A DNA stretch of 10,026 nt from Bacilli bacterium (lineage in GTDB: Bacteria > Bacillota_I > Bacilli_A > RF39 > UBA660). The DNA lies in assembly GCA_028684435.1 (NCBI GenBank), contig JAQUFX010000033.1, positions 1-10,026 of the forward strand. Direction: 5' to 3'. Shown piece after piece: positions 6,228 through 10,026 of the stretch; the stretch's first letter is position 1; each line of letters starts with the position of its first letter. The position numbers were made by a program, and so were the translations under genes. A model generated the notes under the pieces. The model was not told the DNA's origin and did not search any database. It was given only the letters and a program-made list of their open reading frames with translations.

Positions 6228-6248
6228 TATGGTATGTTATTTATTTTT
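6222..6248 (+). terminator. AT-only terminator hairpin after yunB
   Basis: AAATAATAT (6222-6230) pairs with ATGTTATTT (6234-6242), including one T-G pair, over a GGT loop; A and TTTTT follow. The stem contains the stop codon. With no GC pair it may be weak. Confidence 0.5.
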
Positions 6249-6249
6249 G

Positions 6250-6258
6250 TGATATATT
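6250..6258 (+). promoter_or_regulatory. extended -10 promoter (TG-A-TATATT) of the 6280-7351 operon
   Basis: TG (6250-6251), A, TATATT (6253-6258) directly follow the yunB terminator's T-run. The expected start is near 6265, giving a leader of about 15 bases with GGATGG. No -35 match. Confidence 0.5.
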
Positions 6259-6279
6259 AATAATAGGATGGTAATTGCC

Positions 6280-7068
6280 ATGAAAGTATTTATAAACAAT
6301 GCAATTCATAATGGTATTATTAATTATTTAAATTATATCGAAGATAAAGGAATTGATAAAATACATATCTTCGAGTTTTCTATTGTTCAAATACTTGTTT
6401 CAATATATGGAGAAATAAATATTATTAATCCTTTTAAATTAGGAAAAGAAGAAAGTTTTAAAAAAAATCTTATGTTATATGGTTTAAAAGAATCAGAAAT
6501 GGAAATGTTTATTAAATATATGGGAGATTATGATAGATGGTTAAATAGTTTACATGAAGAACCAAAAACAAAATTACCTATGCAAGTTGAAACTATTATG
6601 ATAAATATGGTTTTGCTTAAAAGTAATTTTCAAAAAATAACTGAAAAAGAAATAGATAAATATAATAATTTTTTTGATCCTGTTGAAGGAGATATAGTTA
6701 AAGTACAAGATTTAATAGTTGAAGACAAAACCTTAATACCTAGTCTTTGGAGAAGAAAAAGATTTCAATTAGAAGGAAATATAACTTTAGAAACAATTCA
6801 ACCAGAATTATTATCACCTGAAATTTATCAAAAATATGGATTATCTATTGATGAAGTTAAAAAATTATCAAATATAAAAATAAAGGAAATAAACGAAACA
6901 ATCAAAAAAGAAGAAACGAATAATGGAGGTAATAAACCTAAATTTGATCCAAGAAAGCTTGTCTTATCAAGTGGAAGTGGATTTGTGGATACTATAGTAT
7001 TATTAAGTATTATGGCTACTGAAATAATGGTAGGTTTGTTAGTTGCATTTTCATTTTTAAGGAGTTAA
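6280..7068 (+). CDS. unrecognised protein with C-terminal membrane segment, between yunB and yutD
   Basis: I do not recognise this 262-aa protein. The N-terminal 130 residues are predicted helical (YLNYIEDKG, FEFSIVQILVSIYG), the middle is charged with a basic WRRKRF patch, and residues about 210-225 form a Lys/Glu/Asn-rich linker. A single hydrophobic segment (about 236-259, after SSGSGFVD) ends the protein with only a few residues beyond. The bulk is probably cytoplasmic. I place the start at 6280 rather than the in-frame ATG at 6268, because the latter is part of the GGATGG ribosome-binding site and would sit three bases from the predicted transcript start. The yutD start follows the stop by one base, and the AAGGAG for yutD lies inside this gene's last codons, so the two are co-translated. 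The position corresponds to where Bacillus has lytH-lipA-yutC. Confidence 0.8.
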   Translation: MKVFINNAIHNGIINYLNYIEDKGIDKIHIFEFSIVQILVSIYGEINIINPFKLGKEESFKKNLMLYGLKESEMEMFIKYMGDYDRWLNSLHEEPKTKLPMQVETIMINMVLLKSNFQKITEKEIDKYNNFFDPVEGDIVKVQDLIVEDKTLIPSLWRRKRFQLEGNITLETIQPELLSPEIYQKYGLSIDEVKKLSNIKIKEINETIKKEETNNGGNKPKFDPRKLVLSSGSGFVDTIVLLSIMATEIMVGLLVAFSFLRS

Positions 7069-7069
7069 T

Positions 7070-7351
7070 ATGCAAGGAATTATATTAGATGATTATAAAT
7101 ATAAATTAATAGTAAATTATCGTGACGGCTTTGATTTAGAAGCTTTAAAAGAAAAATATACGGAATATTTTTATCCTTATGATTACATTTTAGGTGATTG
7201 GTCATATGGTAAAGTTAGATTAAAAGGATTTTATAAACCAGAAAATAAAAATTGTACTGACATTAATAATTATAAAAATTATGAAACCTATTTAAAAGAT
7301 AATTGTGCTTATGAATGTAGACACTTTATAATTGAAAAAGTTATTGAATAA
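7070..7351 (+). CDS. yutD: YutD family protein (DUF1027)
   Basis: Small cytoplasmic protein of 93 aa; Bacillus YutD is about 100. The family core is unmistakable: YDYILGDWSYGKVRLKGFY (37-55), preceded by a Tyr-rich helix LKEKYTEYFYPYD and followed by the Cys-containing end YLKDNCAYECRHFIIEKV. Function is unknown in the family; it is widespread in Bacilli, which supports the lineage guess. The start ATG has AAGGAG at 7059-7064. It is the second gene of an operon with the tail-anchored protein. Confidence 0.92.
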   Translation: MQGIILDDYKYKLIVNYRDGFDLEALKEKYTEYFYPYDYILGDWSYGKVRLKGFYKPENKNCTDINNYKNYETYLKDNCAYECRHFIIEKVIE

Positions 7352-7362
7352 GCCTTTTTTTT
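7336..7362 (+). terminator. terminator overlapping the end of yutD
   Basis: AAAAG (7336-7340) pairs with CTTTT (7354-7358) and TTA (7341-7343) with TAA (7349-7351, the stop codon), with a GC bulge on the 3' side and a TTGAA loop. A run of eight T (7355-7362) follows. The hairpin is weak, but the T-run is the longest in the window. Confidence 0.45.
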
Positions 7363-7372
7363 ATGATATGCT
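7344..7372 (+). promoter_or_regulatory. promoter embedded in the yutD terminator
   Basis: TTGAAT (7344-7349, the terminator loop and the stop codon's first base) is a -35 candidate at 17 bases from TATGCT (7367-7372), which is preceded by TG at 7364-7365. A second -10, TATAAT, lies at 7373-7378. So a terminator and the next promoter share the same bases. Confidence 0.55.
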
Positions 7373-7397
7373 TATAATAGAATAGTGAGGTAATAAT

Positions 7398-7688
7398 ATG
7401 AATAACATCCAAGTTAAATTGTCTAGTGGTGAAATTATTCCAGCTGAGCTTATTAGTTCTTTTGAATTAATTAATATTGGGAAAAAATATATTTTTTATA
7501 CTAAAAATGAAGTTGTTGAAAACAACTTAATAAAAATGTATGTTGCTGAAATAATGGATTCAAATAGTCCTGTTAGTATTGGAGAAAAAATGTCTGAACA
7601 AGAGTGGATTAATTTAAAAAATGTAATGAAATCTATTTTAACAGGTAATGATAATACGAATGTAAGATATATTAATATAGGAGGTTAA
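7398..7688 (+). CDS. DUF1292-like small protein
   Basis: Protein of 96 aa that resembles the DUF1292/YrzB pattern: an early beta hairpin with FELINIGKKYIFYTKNE (23-38; DUF1292 proteins have FE, then KYIVYTD), MYVAEI (47-52; usually VYA) and an acidic EQEW element before a helix (67-82). The similarity is by motif reading and is moderate. It is cytoplasmic, with no membrane segment. The ribosome-binding site GAGGT is at 7387-7391. Its last codons (GGA GGT TAA) are also the ribosome-binding site of the next gene, so the two are translationally linked. Function unknown. Confidence 0.65.
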   Translation: MNNIQVKLSSGEIIPAELISSFELINIGKKYIFYTKNEVVENNLIKMYVAEIMDSNSPVSIGEKMSEQEWINLKNVMKSILTGNDNTNVRYINIGG

Positions 7689-7692
7689 TAAA

Positions 7693-8304
7693 TTGGAAAA
7701 TGTTATAAATATTAAAGAGCCTAATGTAATCGCAATAGATGAGGCTAAAAAAACAAAATTTAAAGAAGGTTATGAATCAGCAATAAAAAATAATACTATT
7801 CAAAACCCAGTTATAAAGGAAGATTTAATTCAATCGATAGAGCCTAATATTTCAACTCCGGCTGAATTACTTGCAAATGAACTTACAGAATCTAAAATTC
7901 AAGATGAAGTAAAAATAGCACCTAGTCCAATAAAAGAAGAAATTATTAATATGGAATCAAATCAAAATAAACCTCAGCAAGAAAAAAATTTAGATAATAT
8001 GGGAAATGATGTTGTTTTAGGAATTATAAATAAAATTACAAAACTTCAAGGAGATCTTGATTCAATTGGAGAAGATGTAATTAAATTATCTAATATATAT
8101 CAAGTATCTAAAGAAGATACTATTAGTAATGTAACATCTCGAGTTGTAGAACAGCCAATAGAAAAAAATATAGAACCACTAATTAATGATAGTGAAGCAC
8201 CACTAAACACTCAGAACGTAGAAGGAATATCTCCTTTTAATATAGAACCTGGATCACCTAACATATTTGATGAACTAGAACAAAATAAAGGCTTAGCAGC
8301 TTAA
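7693..8304 (+). CDS. unrecognised, probably disordered protein with TTG start
   Basis: I do not recognise this 203-aa protein. It is rich in Asn, Glu, Ile, Pro, Ser and Lys, has no hydrophobic segment and no Cys, and looks mostly disordered. The exception is a short region (about 103-140, VVLGIINKITKLQGDLDSIG) with helix and coiled-coil spacing, which could be an oligomerisation element. The TTG start is fixed by AGGAGGT at 7680-7685 with a 7-base spacer; no in-frame ATG lies near and no other good ribosome-binding site is seen. The ribosome-binding site is inside the end of the upstream gene, four bases away. By architecture it is compatible with a scaffold, coat or cell-surface linker protein, but nothing proves that. 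Confidence 0.78.
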   Translation: MENVINIKEPNVIAIDEAKKTKFKEGYESAIKNNTIQNPVIKEDLIQSIEPNISTPAELLANELTESKIQDEVKIAPSPIKEEIINMESNQNKPQQEKNLDNMGNDVVLGIINKITKLQGDLDSIGEDVIKLSNIYQVSKEDTISNVTSRVVEQPIEKNIEPLINDSEAPLNTQNVEGISPFNIEPGSPNIFDELEQNKGLAA

Positions 8305-8325
8305 GTATAAAACTTAAGCTTTTTT
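8298..8325 (+). terminator. strong terminator of the 7398-8304 operon
   Basis: A perfect 9-bp stem (AGCTTAAGT at 8298-8306 with ACTTAAGCT at 8312-8320) with a 5-base loop is followed by six T (8320-8325). The stop codon is inside the stem. The CATATTAT box of the next gene follows at once. Confidence 0.85.
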
Positions 8326-8333
8326 CATATTAT
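8305..8333 (+). promoter_or_regulatory. candidate sporulation-type promoter of the yutH-like gene, leaderless
   Basis: CATATTAT (8326-8333) directly after the terminator T-run is the same octamer as in the cotJ leader. GTATAAA at 8305-8311 lies 14 bases upstream, where a sigma-E -35 would be; it shares only the ATA core. ATG follows after TAAAT exactly as at yunB, and no Shine-Dalgarno sequence is present. Confidence 0.45.
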
Positions 8334-8338
8334 TAAAT

Positions 8339-9229
8339 ATGGAAAATATAATTAATTTTTATTACAATTTATATCCTAGTGAATTACATAAGATGTATAA
8401 TGGATTTTATTTTGTTATTAATGGTTACAAATTTTTATTAATTGAATTAATTTTACCTAAAAGCCACATTTTAGATATTTATGAGAAATTAATGAAAAAT
8501 AATATTGGATTTTATATTATTATATTAAATAAGGATAATAATCCCGTAAGTAATTTTGATAACAAAGAATATGTTCTTTTGGAAATAAATGGCGATGATA
8601 AAGAAGTATTAAAGTTTGAAGAACAAATATATATTCCTAGTAAATCTAATGTTATTTGGGGCAAACTATGGAGTGAAAGAATTGATTATTATGAAATTCA
8701 AATTAATGAATTAGCTCAAGATAAAAAAATTATCTTAGAAAGTATTTATTATTATATAGGCCTTGCTGAAAATGCTATATATATAGCTAATAAATATAAA
8801 GATATTAATGAAAATGAAAGCATTATTCAACATTATCGAATGAATGTCCCAATTAAAAAGGGTGATTATTTTAATCCTGGTAATATGCTATCTGATGTAT
8901 ATGTAAGAAATATAGCTGAATATATAAAAAATTCTTTTTTTTGTGAAAAAAAAGAAGATAAATATTATTTAGAATATATAGATAGTTTTAACTATACTGA
9001 ATTGAGTGCTAATTTATTATTGGCTAGATTACTATATCCTTCATATTATTTTGATATTTTTGATGAAATTATTTTAAATGATAAAAATGAAGATGAATTA
9101 ATATTAATTATTAATCTATGTTATGATTTTGAAAATATATTAATAAAGATTTATAATTTATTACAAAAAAAATATCCAATTGTTAATATTAATTGGATAA
9201 GGAAAAGAACTATAAATCTACTACAATAA
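8339..9229 (+). CDS. yutH: YutH/CotS-like spore coat protein kinase homologue (probably pseudokinase)
   Basis: Protein of 296 aa; Bacillus YutH is somewhat longer (about 340). The family landmarks are present: W108 GKLWSERIDYYE opening the helical lobe, YYIGLAENAIYIA (138-150), the HYRM element around His165, DVYVRNIAEYIK (186-197) and ARLLYPSYYFDIFDEII (229-245). These sit where aminoglycoside-kinase-like coat proteins (CotS, YutH) have the catalytic HxD...N and metal-binding D. Here the catalytic loop reads QHYRMNV, without the HGD signature, so activity is doubtful, as in YutH relatives. In Bacillus YutH is coat-associated and made in the mother cell. The ATG at 8339 has no ribosome-binding site and is probably leaderless. 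The 3' end overlaps nfu on the other strand by 20 bases. Confidence 0.8.
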   Translation: MENIINFYYNLYPSELHKMYNGFYFVINGYKFLLIELILPKSHILDIYEKLMKNNIGFYIIILNKDNNPVSNFDNKEYVLLEINGDDKEVLKFEEQIYIPSKSNVIWGKLWSERIDYYEIQINELAQDKKIILESIYYYIGLAENAIYIANKYKDINENESIIQHYRMNVPIKKGDYFNPGNMLSDVYVRNIAEYIKNSFFCEKKEDKYYLEYIDSFNYTELSANLLLARLLYPSYYFDIFDEIILNDKNEDELILIINLCYDFENILIKIYNLLQKKYPIVNINWIRKRTINLLQ

Positions 9230-9237
9230 GTTCTTTT
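9203..9237. terminator. bidirectional hairpin inside the convergent yutH/nfu overlap
   Basis: AAAAGAACT (9203-9211) pairs with AGTTCTTTT (9229-9237), 9 bp, over a 17-base loop. Both gene ends lie inside. T-rich sequence follows on each strand. The loop is long for a terminator. Confidence 0.55.
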
Positions 9238-9434
9238 ATTTCGGGGACTTCTGCTTGAAGAGCTCTTAATAAACCATTTTGTAATGTTTCATTTTGATGA
9301 GGACATGAACTACATAGTCCGGTTAATTTAATGTAAACAATATTATCTTCATATTTAACAAAATCAATATTTCCTCCATGGCTATTCATATAAGGTCTCA
9401 TTTTTTCTATTACATCTTTAATTTTATCTTCCAT
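9210..9434 (-). CDS. nfu: NifU-like iron-sulfur scaffold protein (Nfu, YutI-type)
   Basis: Protein of 74 aa consisting of the NifU C-terminal domain alone, as in Bacillus YutI. It carries or delivers [4Fe-4S] clusters to apo-proteins. The signatures are VIEKMRPYMNSHGGNIDFV (8-26) and LTGLCSSCPHQNETL, with cluster ligands Cys41 and Cys44 (CxxCP). I place the start at the ATG at 9434 because GGTGAT (9444-9439) sits five bases upstream; a GTG at 9443 in the same frame is itself part of this ribosome-binding site. Tail-to-tail overlap with the yutH-like gene is 20 bases. It is divergent from the S1-domain gene. A client, the small ferredoxin, is encoded 5 kb away in this window. Confidence 0.95.
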   Translation of the reverse strand: MEDKIKDVIEKMRPYMNSHGGNIDFVKYEDNIVYIKLTGLCSSCPHQNETLQNGLLRALQAEVPEIKELIVVDL

Positions 9435-9451
9435 TTTTATCACCTATTTAA

Positions 9452-9480
9452 ATTATACAAAAAAATATTTATTTAGTAAA
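9452..9480 (-). promoter_or_regulatory. promoter of nfu
   Basis: On the minus strand, TTTACT (9480-9475), 17 bases, TATAAT (9457-9452). The expected start near 9445 leaves a leader of about 11 bases, mostly ribosome-binding site. Confidence 0.65.
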
Positions 9481-9483
9481 GAC

Positions 9484-9499
9484 TATAACATGTTATAAT
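9484..9499 (+). promoter_or_regulatory. extended -10 of the S1 gene within a palindrome
   Basis: TG-T-TATAAT (9491-9499) is a textbook extended -10. It overlaps the perfect 14-bp palindrome TATAACATGTTATA (9484-9497). On the minus strand the mirror half gives TG-T-TATAGT, so the site may fire both ways or bind a dimeric regulator. Confidence 0.6.
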
Positions 9500-9519
9500 A
9501 ATATTAGAGGAGCTTTGAA

Positions 9520-9864
9520 ATGTATAAAAAAGGTGATATTGTAGAGGGAAAAGTAACCGGAATTGAAGAATATGGAATATTTATTAGTTTAGATAATGAA
9601 TATAATGGTTTAATTCATATTTCAGAAATTACAAGGGGATATGTAACTAATCCTAATAAATATGTAAATATTGGAGATATTATATATGTATATATTTTAG
9701 ATGTTAATGAAAAAGATAAACAATTAATATTATCAATAAAAAATATAAATTATAAATATAATGATGAAAAAGTTTTAGTAAAAGAATCAATCAGGGGATT
9801 TTTACCTTTACATGAAAAATTAAAAGATTGGACAACAGAGAAGCTAAAAGAATTAGATAAATAG
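9520..9864 (+). CDS. S1-domain RNA-binding protein, YugI/CvfD (general stress protein 13) type
   Basis: Protein of 114 aa with one S1 (OB-fold) domain at residues 1-74: GDIVEGKVTGIEEYGIFISL, the GLIHISEI core (30-37), VNIGD and the KDKQLILSIK end. A short tail GFLPLHEKLKDW (about 94-105) matches the GFxxLKxxLxxW ending of YugI/CvfD proteins. These bind ribosomes or mRNA and act as post-transcriptional regulators in Firmicutes. The ribosome-binding site GAGGAG is at 9507-9512, seven bases from ATG. I see no clear terminator downstream; 9865-9908 is plain AT-rich sequence. Family call is strong; the role is by homology. Confidence 0.92.
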   Translation: MYKKGDIVEGKVTGIEEYGIFISLDNEYNGLIHISEITRGYVTNPNKYVNIGDIIYVYILDVNEKDKQLILSIKNINYKYNDEKVLVKESIRGFLPLHEKLKDWTTEKLKELDK

Positions 9865-9908
9865 TAATATAAAAAACATGTTAATTTAATTTATAAAGCC
9901 AAAAAGTC

Positions 9909-9937
9909 TTGATAAACTAAAAAAAATAGGTTATACT
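9909..9937 (+). promoter_or_regulatory. sigma-A promoter of the tRNA-Leu gene
   Basis: TTGATA (9909-9914), 17 bases, TATACT (9932-9937). This is the best full -35/-10 match in the window, as expected for a stable-RNA gene. The transcript should start near 9944. Confidence 0.8.
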
Positions 9938-9943
9938 CTAATA

Positions 9944-9962
9944 GTCTTAATTTATTTAAGAC
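9944..9962 (+). other. hairpin at the 5' end of the pre-tRNA leader
   Basis: GTCTTAA (9944-9950) pairs with TTAAGAC (9956-9962) over a 5-base loop. The stem starts where the transcript is predicted to start, 10 bases before the tRNA. It may block 5' decay or guide RNase P; alternatively it is an operator. Confidence 0.45.
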
Positions 9963-9971
9963 AAAGTGCCT

Positions 9972-10026
9972 GCCCGAGTGGCGGAATAGGTAGACGCACA
10001 GGACTTAAAATCCTGCGAGGATTAAA
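9972..10026 (+). tRNA. tRNA-Leu (anticodon UAA), 3' end outside window
   Basis: GCCCGAG forms the acceptor strand (9972-9978), then T8 and G9, a D arm with GAATAGGTAGA, and an anticodon stem CAGGA/TCCTG (9999-10003, 10011-10015) around loop CTTAAAA, anticodon TAA at 10006-10008. The long variable arm of class II tRNA-Leu starts at the window edge. It reads UUA (and UUG), probably the commonest Leu codon in this AT-rich genome. The acceptor 3' half is not visible. Confidence 0.93.

Noticed and set aside
6268..6279. ATG at 6268 as start of the tail-anchored gene
   Set aside because: The bases form the GGATGG ribosome-binding site of the ATG at 6280 and lie only about three bases from the predicted transcript start.
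9435..9443. GTG at 9443 as start of nfu
   Set aside because: The GTG is part of the GGTGAT ribosome-binding site for the ATG at 9434.
9865..9908. Terminator after the S1-domain gene
   Set aside because: No stem of useful length followed by a T-run was found on the plus strand.
1..10026. Mycoplasma-type recoding of UGA as Trp
   Set aside because: Genes at 1728-1730 and 3916-3918 end in TGA at the expected family lengths, and all Trp codons seen are TGG.
1..10026. Mobile elements, CRISPR arrays or defence systems
   Set aside because: No transposase, integrase, nuclease/helicase defence protein, spaced direct repeats or terminal inverted repeats were recognised; recurring T-runs and TATAAT-like words are promoters and terminators in an AT-rich genome.

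Overview
The window comes from a very AT-rich, Gram-positive-type bacterium. Its codon use is strongly A/T-ending and its ribosome-binding sites are classical (GGAGG, GGTGAT). UGA acts as a stop: the P-type ATPase and the thioredoxin-fold gene both end in TGA, which argues against Mycoplasma-type recoding. The gene content (cotJ, yunB, yutD, a yutH-like gene, trmL, a yutI-type nfu, a yugI/cvfD-type S1 protein) points to the class Bacilli in the broad sense. My best guess is an uncultured, small-genome relative of Erysipelotrichales/RF39/RFN20; this is inference, not a taxonomic assignment.

Layout. At 1-1730 lies the 3' two-thirds of a P2-type Ca2+-transporting ATPase, open at the left edge. 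It converges on a UPF0316/DUF2179 membrane protein (1736-2236, minus). From 2371 to 3331 is a two-gene cotJ operon: a CotJA-CotJB fusion overlapping the manganese-catalase-like cotJC. Next come a membrane-anchored thioredoxin-fold protein without CxxC, coupled to trmL (3403-4424); a small ferredoxin on the minus strand (4448-4630); and an unrecognised tail-anchored protein (4731-5480). Then follow yunB (5511-6227); an unrecognised tail-anchored protein with yutD (6280-7351); a DUF1292-like gene with a predicted disordered protein (7398-8304); and a yutH-like spore-coat pseudokinase (8339-9229). The last converges and overlaps with a minus-strand NifU-like gene (9210-9434). A single-S1-domain protein (9520-9864) and a tRNA-Leu(UAA) running off the right edge (9972-10026) close the window.

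Theme. Three units (cotJ, yunB, yutH-like) are relatives of genes made in the mother cell during Bacillus sporulation, and the order yunB ... yutD ... yutH ... yutI(nfu) matches, as I recall it, that of the B. subtilis chromosome. This is an eroded ancestral block in which other Bacillus genes have been replaced by four proteins I cannot name, or can only loosely place: two C-terminally anchored membrane proteins, a DUF1292-like protein and a disordered protein. They are the best candidates for undescribed envelope or spore-layer components.

The control signals are unusually compact. Almost every unit ends in a hairpin plus T-tract whose tail runs directly into the next promoter. The three sporulation-linked units carry CATATnnT at the -10 position, while the neighbouring units carry TGATATnnT-type extended -10 boxes. 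Two of the CATAT genes (yunB and yutH-like) have ATG five bases after that box and no Shine-Dalgarno sequence, so they look leaderless. Both divergent intergenic regions that contain closely spaced starts have a palindromic -10 region. No mobile element, CRISPR array, phage gene or transposase was seen, and no gene-free stretch exceeds about 140 bases.
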